Shown here: positions 53,801 to 62,940 of the stretch, in pieces
Layout: each line of letters starts with the position of its first letter
How positions within the stretch are numbered: position 1 is the first letter of the stretch
Source of the DNA: JAISST01 sp050434145
GTDB lineage: Bacteria; Fusobacteriota; Fusobacteriia; Fusobacteriales; Fusobacteriaceae
Length of the DNA stretch: 64,000 nt
Reading direction: 5' to 3'
Assembly: GCF_050434145.1 (NCBI RefSeq)
Contig: NZ_JBNPVX010000001.1
Coordinates: 1 to 64,000, forward strand
Program-made: the position numbers and the translations under genes
The notes under the pieces: generated by a model
What the model saw: the letters and a program-made list of their open reading frames with translations, nothing else
Databases searched by the model: none
Told to the model about the DNA's origin: nothing

Positions 53801-54494
53801 TGGCTTTTGCATAACTATCCCTTTCATCTCTTATTTCTACGAATTTTATTGCCTTATCAGCTTGTTTTTCATATTTATCCCTATTTTCTTTTGAATTACG
53901 TATTTCTATATCTAATTTTTCTAGATCTAAATCAAATTCTGCCAGTCTCTTTGATGCTGTAGCTTTATCTTGTTGGAATTTTTTCACTCCTGCGGCTTCT
54001 TCTATTATACCTTTTACTTCTCTTGGAGTAGAATTTATTATTCTTTCTACTCTTCCTTGTCCTATTACAGAATAGGCTGTTTTGCCTATTCCTGTATCTA
54101 AGAACATATTTGCTATATCTTTTAATCTTGCCTTGCGCTCATTTATAAAATAATCATTTTCTAAAGAATCTTTTTTCAGTGAAAGTTTTCTTGTTATTTT
54201 TATTGTATCTGAATCCATTGGAAAATATCTGTCAGCATTGTCCATTATCAAAGATACTTCAGCAAAATTCATGGGTTTAATATCTTTTCCGCCAGAAAAA
54301 ATAACATCAGAGCTTTCTTTAGCCCTAATGTTTTTATTAGATTGTTCTCCTAAGACCCATAAGACAGCATCTAGTATATTAGACTTACCACTACCATTTG
54401 GCCCAATTATTGATGTTATTCCTTTAGTAAATTCAATATTTACCTTTTCACCAAATGACTTAAATCCGTGTATTTCAATAGCTTTCAAATACAT
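50895..54494 (-). CDS. smc: Chromosome segregation ATPase SMC
   Basis: About 1199 residues in the five-part SMC layout. Head with Walker A GPNGSGKSN (31-38), long coiled coil, hinge at about 500-650 (EGTFISLVSIPEKYEVAIMAGAGG), second coiled coil, and the C-terminal head with signature LLSGGEKSMVAIAF and Walker B FLDEIEAALDE. Organises and segregates the chromosome with ScpA and ScpB, which are not in the window. ATG 54494 with GAAGGTGA upstream; the longer frame lacks a site. Leads the smc-lpxK-x-nadD-fbp run. Confidence 0.95.
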   Translation of the reverse strand: MYLKAIEIHGFKSFGEKVNIEFTKGITSIIGPNGSGKSNILDAVLWVLGEQSNKNIRAKESSDVIFSGGKDIKPMNFAEVSLIMDNADRYFPMDSDTIKITRKLSLKKDSLENDYFINERKARLKDIANMFLDTGIGKTAYSVIGQGRVERIINSTPREVKGIIEEAAGVKKFQQDKATASKRLAEFDLDLEKLDIEIRNSKENRDKYEKQADKAIKFVEIRDERDSYAKAIYLADYNDRQNKLATNTELQEKFKKAVDENSGKLKEIVRRIEEVDTEKLDISNKISDLDQKNKDLNDEIAEKNRDKSIQEERIVRYQENITHFNGNIASNEKRIIEKDEQIKKLEEEKEILDKEIEKLAVENELMLKNLEESQKIRDEKQADLDAKTRQIGQLEISKATYQNEVVADNRRYNDSKNRISNLKKELKAWEEDIDDVKKSIDAKKIDLTTKETFLVEKENRRDFLSSASGDTSKKLNDVIRRLTEITGQYDINKNRLNQLIRDDESNEGYQRGVREILNSNLDGIEGTFISLVSIPEKYEVAIMAGAGGNMQDIVVPTSNVVKKAIDLLNERKVGKASFLALDTIKVYPRKEMNINISGIVGLASTLVKSDPRYEKIVEFVLGNMLIVENLDVGLEVIKKGLFSGSVVTLSGELLSARGRITGGVTQSKSKANDILERKREIKILEEKVQELKDELKNLEISKVKYSEEIENIENELFDLEGILEKERSDFDTLEKELDKLKARKEELDRNGNTIIAELNNEEKYSNEYEKNIGKSRSEWENIEDQLAVMRVDLQEVEKEVIELGNALRKKQELHSDVRINFENKKARRSQIDNDIKNYFDERESYVTDNNGTKNNITMTFDYIEECKVRIQELTTDIENLEKKYDSENDDINQLKKSLEDLNIEEKALNDSRLKTQEEFQSKEYALQQAENQIEKNKHDLEELNEKLLPLEEIIPRTIDVNHLKEEKENFKKLDIKVKSFGDVSVAAIEEYKTAKEKYDVLSTQKDDLVNSKAKLMEIISEVDDKIRENFYKAYNDIDANFNIMCEATLNNSEGKLALINPENFDECGVEIWVKFKNKKRQSLSLLSGGEKSMVAIAFVISIFMYKPSPFTFLDEIEAALDETNTTKLLNRLREINEKSQFILITHNKVTMSKSDTILGVSMNKDIGVTKILGVNVVSLDEYLKRNKGIEKPKEVMKSK

Positions 54495-54639
54495 AACATC
54501 ACCTTCAGTTTTTATACATAAAGAAATCAAGGGCTATTATAACAATAGCTCTTCGATCAAAACCTTTTTCATGACTGCTTTATTTATACTTATTATACTA
54601 TTTTTTTTCACAAATTCATAGGTTTTATTAAAATAAAGT

Positions 54640-54668
54640 TTGAAATATATTTAATAGTAATATATAAT
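54640..54668 (+). promoter_or_regulatory. Promoter of the S9 peptidase gene
   Basis: -35 TTGAAA (54640-54645), 17-base spacer, -10 TATAAT (54663-54668), 61 bases before the start codon. Confidence 0.75.
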
Positions 54669-54729
54669 ATTTTTAGAATCTCATTATTATCAGTCTATTT
54701 CATATCTTTTAAAAAGGAGTGTAATAACT

Positions 54730-56727
54730 ATGGAAAAAAAATTAGAAAAAATTAATTTAGATGATTTCTTAAAGTACAAATTTATTTCAAATTTTCTGTT
54801 TTCACCAAATGGAGAGACTGGTGCATTTGTCGTGCATCAAAGCGATTATGAAGAAAATAAGTACAACTCCAATATTTGGACTATACAAAGAAAAACTAAG
54901 AAAATACAAAAACTAACTTCACTTAATGATGAAAAAAATTTCGTTTGGTTAGACAATAATACAATCATTTTCAAAGGAAATAGAGACAAGAAAATACAAA
55001 AAAAAGTAAATGATGGAGAAACTTGGACTTCATATTATTCAATTAATATTAATGGTGGAGAAGCTGAAAAATTTTTCGATCTACCTCTAAATATTTCACA
55101 AGTAAAGCCCATCAATAAATCCATTCTTATGTTAGTAGCACAATATGACAACTCTAATCCGATAATCAATGATTTTAGTGGTGAAAAAAGAGCAAATGCA
55201 ATCAAAAAACAAAAAGAAGATAAAGATTATGAAGTAATTGACGAAATTCCATTTTGGCACAATGGCTCTGGATTCTCCAATCAAAAAAGAGACCGCATAT
55301 ACATTTATAACATAGAAGATAACTCAGTTATTCCAGTGACAGGCACACACACATATTTAGAATATGTCTCTCTTAATAAAGAAAATATCTTATATGTTGG
55401 TAATGAATTCAATGGAAAACTTGAACAAACTGCTGGAATTTTTCAATATAACATTAAAACTAAAAAAACTAAAACTTTACTTCCAAATAAAAAATATATG
55501 GTACAAATGGCTGAATATCTCAATGATAACACAATTATATGTGCATTATCTGATGGAAAAAATCATGGGTTAAATGAAAATTCTAATTTCTATATAATAA
55601 AAAATGAAAAACTTTCTCTTCTAAAAGAACAGGATACATGGCTTGCAAATACTGTAGGTAGCGACTGTCGTTATGGCAGTGGAAAACCATATAAAGTATA
55701 TAATGGTAAATTATTTTTTCCTAGCACTATTGGAAAAAGTTCATTTCTTTGCTCAATTGATGAAAATGGAAAACAATTTATTTACACAAAAGACAATGGT
55801 TCTGTGGATGATTATGATGTATGTGGTAATGACATATTCTTCATTGGATTGAGAGGTTCAAAATTACAGGAAATATATCAAGCTAATAAAACTGGTGAAA
55901 AACAATTATCAAAATTTAATGAAGAATTTTATAAAAACAAATATATTGCAAAACCAAAAAAGATTTCATACAAAGGTGAACATTCTGTTATTGATGGTTG
56001 GGTATTGGAACCCAAAAACTATGATAAGACTAAAAAATATCCTGGGATATTAGATATTCATGGTGGACCTAAAACTGCTTATGGTGAAATTTTCTTTCAT
56101 GAAATGCAACTATGGGCTAGTATGGGATATTTTGTTTTTTTCTGCAATCCACGTGGTAGTGATGGAAAAGGCAATGAATTTGCTGATATTCGAGGAAAAT
56201 ATGGTACTATTGACTATGAAGACCTTATGAACTTTACTGATTCTGTTTTGAAAAAATATCCTCAAATAGATCAAAAAAGAATCGGAGTAACTGGTGGATC
56301 TTATGGTGGATTTATGACCAACTGGATTATTGGACATACTGATAGATTCAAATGTGCTGTTTCCCAAAGAAGCATTGCTAACTGGATATCAAAATTCTGT
56401 ACTACTGATATAGGATATTATTTTAATGCAGATCAAAATCAATCTACTCCATGGATAGATTATGATAAATTATGGTGGCATTCTCCTATGAAGTATGCTG
56501 ACAAGGCAAAAACTCCCACTTTATTTATTCATTCTGAAGAAGATTATCGTTGTTGGTTACCTGAAGGGATCCAAATGTTTACTGCTCTAAAATATCACGG
56601 TGTAGAAGCAAGATTATGTATGTTTAGAGGAGAAAATCATGAGCTATCTCGTAGTGGTAAACCTAAGCATCGTATCAGAAGATTAGAAGAAATGACTAAT
56701 TGGTTTGAAAAATTTTTAAAAAAATAA
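54730..56727 (+). CDS. Prolyl oligopeptidase-family serine peptidase (S9C, acylaminoacyl-peptidase-like)
   Basis: 665 residues: an N-terminal seven-bladed propeller region (about 20-380) and a C-terminal alpha/beta hydrolase. The catalytic triad is visible as S524 in GGSYGG, D605 in HSEEDYR and H637 in GENHELS. Closest in style to S9C dipeptidyl or acylaminoacyl peptidases that trim short peptides. No signal peptide, so cytoplasmic. AAGGAG site about 10 bases before ATG. A small lipoprotein gene follows 14 bases later. Confidence 0.92.
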   Translation: MEKKLEKINLDDFLKYKFISNFLFSPNGETGAFVVHQSDYEENKYNSNIWTIQRKTKKIQKLTSLNDEKNFVWLDNNTIIFKGNRDKKIQKKVNDGETWTSYYSININGGEAEKFFDLPLNISQVKPINKSILMLVAQYDNSNPIINDFSGEKRANAIKKQKEDKDYEVIDEIPFWHNGSGFSNQKRDRIYIYNIEDNSVIPVTGTHTYLEYVSLNKENILYVGNEFNGKLEQTAGIFQYNIKTKKTKTLLPNKKYMVQMAEYLNDNTIICALSDGKNHGLNENSNFYIIKNEKLSLLKEQDTWLANTVGSDCRYGSGKPYKVYNGKLFFPSTIGKSSFLCSIDENGKQFIYTKDNGSVDDYDVCGNDIFFIGLRGSKLQEIYQANKTGEKQLSKFNEEFYKNKYIAKPKKISYKGEHSVIDGWVLEPKNYDKTKKYPGILDIHGGPKTAYGEIFFHEMQLWASMGYFVFFCNPRGSDGKGNEFADIRGKYGTIDYEDLMNFTDSVLKKYPQIDQKRIGVTGGSYGGFMTNWIIGHTDRFKCAVSQRSIANWISKFCTTDIGYYFNADQNQSTPWIDYDKLWWHSPMKYADKAKTPTLFIHSEEDYRCWLPEGIQMFTALKYHGVEARLCMFRGENHELSRSGKPKHRIRRLEEMTNWFEKFLKK

Positions 56728-56741
56728 AGAGGAGAAAATTT

Positions 56742-57203
56742 ATGCAATATAATTTATTTAAGAAAAAATTTATTTTCTTTCTGAGTATAATAATTTTCAT
56801 ACTCACAGGATGTGGTAGCAAAAATCCTATCTCTATTGAGGACTTTACAAAAAAATTAACTGACAAAGGATATCAAATATCACCAATAACCAATATTGAC
56901 AATAATTCTATTAGTAATCTTATAATTGCAAAAAAAGATGATCATCAATTTGAATTTTGCGTCGCTAAAGATGATGATAATGCAGTATACTTTTTTAATA
57001 AAAACAAGACTGCATTTGAAAAATATAAAGGTAGTGTCAATACTAGCTCTAAAAAAAATATAGGAAATGTCTCAAGGTATACTCTTACTTCCAATGGTAA
57101 ATATCACATTGTATCGAGAATAGGAAATACTGTCTTATATCTAGAATCACCTGATAAAAATAAAAGTGAAATTGAAAAAATTCTTAAAGAAATTGGATAC
57201 TAA
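56742..57203 (+). CDS. Small lipoprotein of unknown function
   Basis: 153 residues. A hydrophobic signal (residues 9-22) ends in the lipobox LTGC, so C24 is expected to be lipidated. The mature part is hydrophilic, with Lys/Asp-rich stretches and no family I recognise. It lies 14 bases past the peptidase gene with a GAGGAG site and shares its terminator, so the pair is probably one transcript. A link in function is not shown. Confidence 0.82.
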   Translation: MQYNLFKKKFIFFLSIIIFILTGCGSKNPISIEDFTKKLTDKGYQISPITNIDNNSISNLIIAKKDDHQFEFCVAKDDDNAVYFFNKNKTAFEKYKGSVNTSSKKNIGNVSRYTLTSNGKYHIVSRIGNTVLYLESPDKNKSEIEKILKEIGY

Positions 57204-57207
57204 TGAT

Positions 57208-57244
57208 AAAAAAGCCCAGTTATGAAAATGTCCTGGGCTTTTTT
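57208..57244. terminator. Bidirectional terminator between lipoprotein and glgX-type gene
   Basis: A6-GCCCAG (57208-57219) pairs with CTGGGC-T6 (57233-57244), 13-base loop. Serves the plus-strand lipoprotein gene and, in the other direction, the debranching enzyme ending at 57279. Confidence 0.88.
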
Positions 57245-57278
57245 ATTCTAACTTTATCTTTTTCCTTTTTAATACCTT

Positions 57279-59252
57279 TTACTTACTTATCAATATTAGA
57301 CAACTACTGGACATCAATGTGTAATCGTTAATGATAATCTCTCCATCAGTTCTAAAATTATCACTATCTCTTCTGGAAGTATCCACTAAAAATTGCCAAT
57401 TTTTTCCTTGAGGAAGTGGCGGCAACTTAAAATTGAGCATATCATGATAAGAATTGAGTGCAATATAAAACTTTGTATCCTGTTCTTTATCATATAAAGT
57501 AAAAGCAATACTCAGAGAGTGCCTTCCATAATCAGGATTTCCTACTTCTACTCCATGTAGTTCTACATCACTATAACCATCATCATTTTCATCTTCATTT
57601 ATTTCTAAATATTCTCCTTTTCTGAAAATACTATATTTTTTTCGCAATGATATCATATTAGCTACAAATTTTTGTAAATCCAAAAATTCCATTTCTCCTC
57701 TTGACCAATTTATCCAAGTAGATGAATTATCTTGACAATATGGATTGTTATTCCCAAATTGAGTTTGCCCCATTTCATCACCCATTTTAATCATAGGAAC
57801 CCCTTGGGAGATCATCAAAATTAAAAACATATTTTTTAGCAATTTTTTTCTTAAATTTCTCAGATAAGGATCTTGTGTAATACCTTCTGTCCCCCAATTA
57901 AAGGAATTATTATCACATGTCCCATCTTGATTATTTTCCCCATTATTTTGGTTATGTTTATTATTATAGCTAACTAAATCCATCATAGTAAATCCATCAT
58001 GTGATGTTATATAGTTAATGCTATTTGATGGTTTTCTTTTATTTTTTTTGAATAAATCTGGACTTCCAAAAATTCTTTTCAACAATTCTGGAATTTGATC
58101 AAAATCTCTTTTTATAAATTTTCTTACTGAATCTCTATATTTTCCATTCCACTCACTCCAATTATATGGCATCTCTCCAAGAAAATACCCACCTATATCC
58201 CAACTTTCAGATATTAATTTTGCATTTTGTAATATGGGATCATTCATTATTGTATCAAGAATAGACTTCTCCATCCATTGTCCTGAACTATCCCTTCCTA
58301 ATATAGAAGCCAGATCAAATCTAAAACCATCTACCCCTATTTCAGTATACCAATATTTCAATGATTCCAATACTATTTCTGCTCCCATTGGGTCATTGCA
58401 GTTAAAAGTATTACCACAACCTGAATAATTTTTATATCTTACTTTATCATGTTCCATTATATAAAAACCTGTATTGTCCATACTCTTAAAATTGTATATA
58501 GGTCCACGTTCATCACCCTCAGCAGTGTGATTATAAACTACATCAATTATTACTTCCATTCCATTTTTATGTAATTCTGATATTAATAATTTTAATTGGT
58601 TTATTTCAGAAAAAGAAGTAGATAATTTTTCATTAGAAAATTTTTTTGTTATGGCAAAAAATCCTATTGGATTGTATCCCCATACATTTTTTAACTCTTC
58701 ACCAGTGACACTTTTATAAGAGACATAATCATCCCACTCACATACAGGAAGAAACTCTACTGTTGTTATCCCTAAATTTTTTAAGTAAGGTATTTTTTCC
58801 ATAAATCCATAATAAGTCCCAGGATATTTTACTTTAGAGTTATTATTTTTAGTAAACAGTTCTATTTGGCATTCATATATTATACTATCTTTCATATGAA
58901 CATTAGGGCGCTTTATTTCTTTTTGACTTTTTTTTACTGCAATATTTTTAGACTTTACATATTGTTTTTTTTTAGTATATGCAAAAGAATATGGATCTAA
59001 CAATTCTGGAGAATCATCTAGCACCCATGTATATAATGTTCCTTCTTTCATTCCTTCAATATATATATGCCAAATATTATTTGTTTTATTTTTTAATGGA
59101 TCTAATTCATAAATATTACTTGGTGATAATTCTAAATTATTATTATAAATATATAATTTTACACTTCTTTTATTTTTTCCATATATTCCAAAATTTATGC
59201 CTTTATCATCTACTTGTGCCCCCTGTAAAGGCCAACCATCTAATGTTCTCAT
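57279..59252 (-). CDS. glgX: GH13 glycogen debranching / isoamylase-type enzyme (GlgX-like)
   Basis: Cleaves alpha-1,6 branches of glycogen or maltodextrin. 657 residues: an N-terminal CBM48 (about 1-120, opening GWPLQGAQVDDKGINFGIY), a GH13 barrel, and a C-terminal beta domain. Catalytic residues in place: nucleophile Asp in VDGFRFDLA (about 312), acid/base Glu in LISESWD (about 349), and Asp in TSHDGFT (about 416); DVVYNHTAEGDE is the family block II. Other glycogen genes are not in the window. GGAGG before ATG. Confidence 0.9.
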   Translation of the reverse strand: MRTLDGWPLQGAQVDDKGINFGIYGKNKRSVKLYIYNNNLELSPSNIYELDPLKNKTNNIWHIYIEGMKEGTLYTWVLDDSPELLDPYSFAYTKKKQYVKSKNIAVKKSQKEIKRPNVHMKDSIIYECQIELFTKNNNSKVKYPGTYYGFMEKIPYLKNLGITTVEFLPVCEWDDYVSYKSVTGEELKNVWGYNPIGFFAITKKFSNEKLSTSFSEINQLKLLISELHKNGMEVIIDVVYNHTAEGDERGPIYNFKSMDNTGFYIMEHDKVRYKNYSGCGNTFNCNDPMGAEIVLESLKYWYTEIGVDGFRFDLASILGRDSSGQWMEKSILDTIMNDPILQNAKLISESWDIGGYFLGEMPYNWSEWNGKYRDSVRKFIKRDFDQIPELLKRIFGSPDLFKKNKRKPSNSINYITSHDGFTMMDLVSYNNKHNQNNGENNQDGTCDNNSFNWGTEGITQDPYLRNLRKKLLKNMFLILMISQGVPMIKMGDEMGQTQFGNNNPYCQDNSSTWINWSRGEMEFLDLQKFVANMISLRKKYSIFRKGEYLEINEDENDDGYSDVELHGVEVGNPDYGRHSLSIAFTLYDKEQDTKFYIALNSYHDMLNFKLPPLPQGKNWQFLVDTSRRDSDNFRTDGEIIINDYTLMSSSCLILISK

Positions 59253-59360
59253 TTCTCCTCCAAATATCCATGCTCATTATTATAATAAAATTATACTTTA
59301 ATAATCATAAAAAATCAAATTTTCATTAATTAAGAGATAAATATATCTCACTAATAAAAC

Positions 59361-59386
59361 AGAGAAGAGAGTCTAATCCCTTCTCT
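59361..59386 (-). terminator. Terminator of the UlaG-like gene
   Basis: A 10-bp stem with one G-T pair (59361-59370 with 59377-59386), 6-base loop, followed on the minus strand by GTTTTATT. It is 86 bases past the stop; between it and glgX there is no gene. Confidence 0.55.
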
Positions 59387-59471
59387 AATATAATTTTATA
59401 CATTATTCAAATTCTTAATATTATTATATAATTTGTTTTATATTAATCTTTTGCACATATTACATCAAAAT

Positions 59472-60098
59472 TTATTTTATATATTTTAAAATAGCTGTAT
59501 GACTTTCTGTATTATTATTAATTATCAATGTATTTGTATCATAATACTTTATATTTTTGCAATACTTCAAATAATCATCCAGCGTCCCTATTACATCATA
59601 GCCAAACTCTTCATTTCTATAATGCATTGGAATAAAGATATTTGGATTTATTTTAGCAACTAAATTGTTTATTTTTTCAGGAGCTAATGTATAAAAACCT
59701 CCAATAGGCGCCATTAGCACATCTATATTTAAACCCTTTATTTGCTCTTCTGAAAGAGTCTCGCCTATATCTCCCAAATGGCATAAAGTAATTTCACCAG
59801 ATTTTAATATTGAAATTTTATTCATTCCTCTCTTGGCTCCACCTTCATCATCATGTGGACATTCAATAAAGGAAATTTCGAAAGGGTTTTCTATATGGTT
59901 ATCTATTAATTCAATTCCATCTCGATAATTATGATCTCTATGTTCATGACTACACAATACTAAATTTGCTTTTTCATGCATTGGAGATAGTCCAGGGACT
60001 GTATTGTCAGCATATGGATCTAAAAAAATAGAATAATTTTTATACTCAATCTTAAAAGCTGAATGACCAAACCACTGTAATTTAATTCCTTCTTTCAT
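59472..60098 (-). CDS. UlaG-like metal-dependent hydrolase (metallo-beta-lactamase fold)
   Basis: 208 residues. The metal motif SHEHRDH (H51, H53, D55, H56), the LQWFGHSAFKIEY start with FLDPY, and late His residues in PMHYRNEE fit the UlaG/UPF0173 branch. UlaG itself is an L-ascorbate-6-phosphate lactonase, but no other ascorbate gene is nearby and many relatives have unknown substrates. GGAGG before ATG. A motif shared with fabZ and eda lies 13 bases before its SD. Confidence 0.82.
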   Translation of the reverse strand: MKEGIKLQWFGHSAFKIEYKNYSIFLDPYADNTVPGLSPMHEKANLVLCSHEHRDHNYRDGIELIDNHIENPFEISFIECPHDDEGGAKRGMNKISILKSGEITLCHLGDIGETLSEEQIKGLNIDVLMAPIGGFYTLAPEKINNLVAKINPNIFIPMHYRNEEFGYDVIGTLDDYLKYCKNIKYYDTNTLIINNNTESHTAILKYIK

Positions 60099-60123
60099 AA
60101 TAATTCCTCCTTGTATAATTAAT

Positions 60124-60160
60124 CTGTTGTAAAACTATTTTATGTTGTGCAAATTCTAGA
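60124..60160 (-). repeat. Promoter-proximal repeat, copy 3 (upstream of UlaG-like gene)
   Basis: In gene direction GAATTTGCACAACATAAAAT then AGTTTTACAACAG, matching copy 1 at 34739-34775 over about 40 bases with a handful of changes. Ends 13 bases before the SD. Confidence 0.6.
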
Positions 60161-60200
60161 TTTTCTGTAACATTTATATTAATTCATTATTTTAATATTT

Positions 60201-61091
60201 TTATCGATCTCTATCTTTAATATAATCAGCTAATTCACAAAATATTTTAGCTTTTTCTGCCCCAAATTTATCTATTAATATTTTTTTAGCAGATTTTATT
60301 GTATCATCTAGTAATAGCTTGCTTCTCTCCATCCCCAAAATAGAAGGATAAGTTGATTTTTCTTGCTCAATATCACTACCTACAGGTTTTCCCAATTTCT
60401 CAAAATCTCCTTCAATATCAAGAATATCATCCTTTATTTGAAAAGCTACACCAATTAATTCTGCAAATTTCTCTAAAACATTGTATTCATCTTCACTAGC
60501 ATCACCAATAATACATCCACATTCTACAGGTAATTTCAATAATTTTCCTGTCTTATTTGCATGAATATACTTTAAAGTCTCAAAATCAATTACTTTTCCT
60601 TCACTTTCAATATCAACAGTTTGACCTCCTATCATCCCATTAATACCAGCATAATTTGAAACTTTTCTTACTATTTTAAAAATTTTTTCATAGGAAATAA
60701 CATTTTCATTTTTATCTGTTAAAATAAAGAAAGCATGAGTAAGAAGTGAATCGCCTATTAAAATTCCATTGGCCTCACCATATTTTTTATGTGTGGTAAG
60801 TTGACCTCTCCTATAATCATCATTATCCATGGCTGGCAAATCATCATGTACCAGAGAATATGTATGTATCATTTCTATTGCTACTGCCGTTGGTATCCCA
60901 TTATCAATCTTTTTTCCCAACAAATCCAATGTCATCAATAGTAAATTCGGACGTATTCTTTTTCCACCATTCAGTAGAGCATACCTCATTCCACTTGAAA
61001 TTACTTTAGGATAATTAATCTCATTACTATAATTTTCTATAGCCTTTACTAATATTTCATTATTTCTTGATAAATAAGTTTTCAACTCCAT
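60201..61091 (-). CDS. ispA: Polyprenyl synthetase (farnesyl diphosphate synthase type)
   Basis: Chain-elongating prenyltransferase, 296 residues. First Asp-rich motif DDLPAMDND (D83-D90), second Asp-rich motif DDILD with the GKPVGSDIEQEKSTYP region, and GGKRIRP near 42-48. Two residues between the first Asp pairs (DDxxxxD) mark the bacterial FPP/GGPP type. It follows xseB by 14 bases, as in many bacteria (xseB-ispA). AAGGAG about 10 bases before ATG. Confidence 0.94.
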   Translation of the reverse strand: MELKTYLSRNNEILVKAIENYSNEINYPKVISSGMRYALLNGGKRIRPNLLLMTLDLLGKKIDNGIPTAVAIEMIHTYSLVHDDLPAMDNDDYRRGQLTTHKKYGEANGILIGDSLLTHAFFILTDKNENVISYEKIFKIVRKVSNYAGINGMIGGQTVDIESEGKVIDFETLKYIHANKTGKLLKLPVECGCIIGDASEDEYNVLEKFAELIGVAFQIKDDILDIEGDFEKLGKPVGSDIEQEKSTYPSILGMERSKLLLDDTIKSAKKILIDKFGAEKAKIFCELADYIKDRDR

Positions 61092-61105
61092 CTTTTAGCA
61101 ACTCC

Positions 61106-61309
61106 TTATTTTACTTCCTCAGTTTCAGTTTCTGTGATTTTGAATATTTTCCCTTCAGCATCTTTCAACATATCTGAAGATTCTTTAAGCAATTTCATTG
61201 CTTTTTCATATTCTTTTATTGAATCATCTAGAGTCAATTCACCATTTTCAATTCTATTTATTATTTCATCAATATTATTTAGATTTTCTTCAAATGTATT
61301 TTTTTTCAC
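61106..61309 (-). CDS. xseB: Exodeoxyribonuclease VII small subunit
   Basis: 67 residues. The FEENLNNIDEIINRIENGELTLDDSIKEYEKAMKLLK pattern is the helical-hairpin XseB signature. Several copies bind XseA, which is not in the window. GTG start, GGAG 6 bases upstream. Between rsmD and ispA. Confidence 0.92.
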   Translation of the reverse strand: MKKNTFEENLNNIDEIINRIENGELTLDDSIKEYEKAMKLLKESSDMLKDAEGKIFKITETETEEVK

Positions 61310-61323
61310 TATTGTCTCCTTTA

Positions 61324-61881
61324 CTATTCAATATTTTCTTTATAAAAGCTCAATATTTTTTTTCTATAATCCCTTTCATTTATCTTTTTATACTTACCTA
61401 TGATTTCATCCATTTTTTCTTCAAAATAGTGCTCACATATAATTATACCATCATTATCTAATAACTGATTTTTCTCAATAGATTCCAGTATCTTTGTACA
61501 TATCTTCATATCATATGGTGGATCCATAAATATAATATCAAACTTCTCCTCTTTTCTACCTAGGATGTTTAATGCACTTAGTACATCATTTTTATATGCT
61601 CTAGATTTATTTTCATAACCTAAACTATTAATATTTTCTATTATAATTTTGATGGCTTCATTATCTTTCTCTATCATAATAGCCTTTTGGGCTCCACGAC
61701 TAAGGGCTTCCAGTGCTATTATTCCACTACCACTGAACAAATCCAAAAATCTAGCATCAGAAACTTCTGGAGCTATCATCGAAAATAAAGCTTCTCGTAC
61801 ATTGGATAATGTTGGTCTTGTAGAATTTCCTTTTTTAGTTTTTATAACTCTATTTTTTGATTCACCTGCAATAATACGCAT
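61324..61881 (-). CDS. rsmD: 16S rRNA (guanine-966-N2)-methyltransferase RsmD
   Basis: 185 residues. The MRIIAGESKNR start with TRPTLSNVREALFSM, SAM motif FLDLFSGSGIIALEALSRGA and the catalytic FMDPPYDM (N2-guanine type DPPY) are typical. GAGG before ATG. Starts 15 bases after queA and precedes xseB by 14. Confidence 0.94.
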   Translation of the reverse strand: MRIIAGESKNRVIKTKKGNSTRPTLSNVREALFSMIAPEVSDARFLDLFSGSGIIALEALSRGAQKAIMIEKDNEAIKIIIENINSLGYENKSRAYKNDVLSALNILGRKEEKFDIIFMDPPYDMKICTKILESIEKNQLLDNDGIIICEHYFEEKMDEIIGKYKKINERDYRKKILSFYKENIE

Positions 61882-61896
61882 TTCTTACCTCACAAT

Positions 61897-62940
61897 TTAC
61901 TCAATAAACATTGCATCTCCAAAACTAAAAAATCTATATTTATTCTTTACTGCATCCTTATACACTTCTAACATGAACTCTCTAGTCGAAAAAGCAGATA
62001 CAAGCATCAGTAATGTCGACTTTGGTAAATGAAAATTAGTGATCAATGCATCAACCACATTAAATTTAAATCCGGGATAGATAAATATGTTCGTGCTACC
62101 TTTAAATGGAACTAATTCTCCTTTATCATTTGTTGCTGATTCTAATGCCCTAGTTGTCGTAGTCCCCACAGAAATTATTCTTTTTCCATTTTCTTTTCCA
62201 TCATTAATTATCTTAGCTGCATCCTCACTAATCTCAAAAGTTTCTTCATGCATTTTATGATTTAATACATCATCTTCCTTCACTGGTCTGAATGTTCCCA
62301 GACCTACATCCAAAAATATATCTACTATCTTTACTCCTTTGGACATAATTTTACTCAATAATTCATTGGTAAAATGTAATCCTGCAGTTGGAGCAGCCAC
62401 TGATTCTCCTCTTAATGCATAAACAGTTTGATATCTATTTTTTTCTTGCAATTTCTCAAATATATATGGTGGTAAGGGCATATTTCCCAATTTATCCAGA
62501 ATATCTTCAAATATTCCATTATAATCAAATTTTATTACTCTATTTCCATCATCTTTTATTTCTATCAATTCACCTATTAATTGAAAATCATTTCCAATAT
62601 AAATCTTCTGTCCTATTTTCAATTTTTTTCCTGGCTTGACTAGACATTCCCATAAGTTTATATTTAATCTTTTTAATAATAGTATTTCTAACACTCCACC
62701 ACTTTCTTTTTTTCCAAATAATCTAGCAGGTATAACTTTGGTAGAATTTCTTACTAGAATATCATTTTCACCTAAATAGTCAAGAATATTATAAAATTTT
62801 CTATGACTTATCTCTTTTTTATTTCGATTTACTACCATTAATTTAGAATGGTCCCTTGGCTCTATTGGACATTGTCCAATTAGCTCTTCTGGCAATATAT
62901 AGTCATAATCAATTAGTTTTGTCGACAACCTAGTCACCAC
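61897..62940 (-). CDS. queA: tRNA queuosine: SAM:tRNA ribosyltransferase-isomerase
   Basis: Penultimate step of queuosine synthesis in tRNA. 347 residues. LIDYDYILPEELIGQCP, SKLMVVNR, NSTKVIPARLFG, GESVAAPTAGLHFT, FLDVGLGTFRPV and GTTTTRALES are all hallmark blocks. The start is uncertain: two consecutive GTG codons at 62940 and 62937 or a TTG at 62928 would all give a plausible N-terminus, and none has a strong SD. The frame overlaps the prmC stop by up to 11 bases. Confidence 0.94.
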   Translation of the reverse strand: MVTRLSTKLIDYDYILPEELIGQCPIEPRDHSKLMVVNRNKKEISHRKFYNILDYLGENDILVRNSTKVIPARLFGKKESGGVLEILLLKRLNINLWECLVKPGKKLKIGQKIYIGNDFQLIGELIEIKDDGNRVIKFDYNGIFEDILDKLGNMPLPPYIFEKLQEKNRYQTVYALRGESVAAPTAGLHFTNELLSKIMSKGVKIVDIFLDVGLGTFRPVKEDDVLNHKMHEETFEISEDAAKIINDGKENGKRIISVGTTTTRALESATNDKGELVPFKGSTNIFIYPGFKFNVVDALITNFHLPKSTLLMLVSAFSTREFMLEVYKDAVKNKYRFFSFGDAMFIE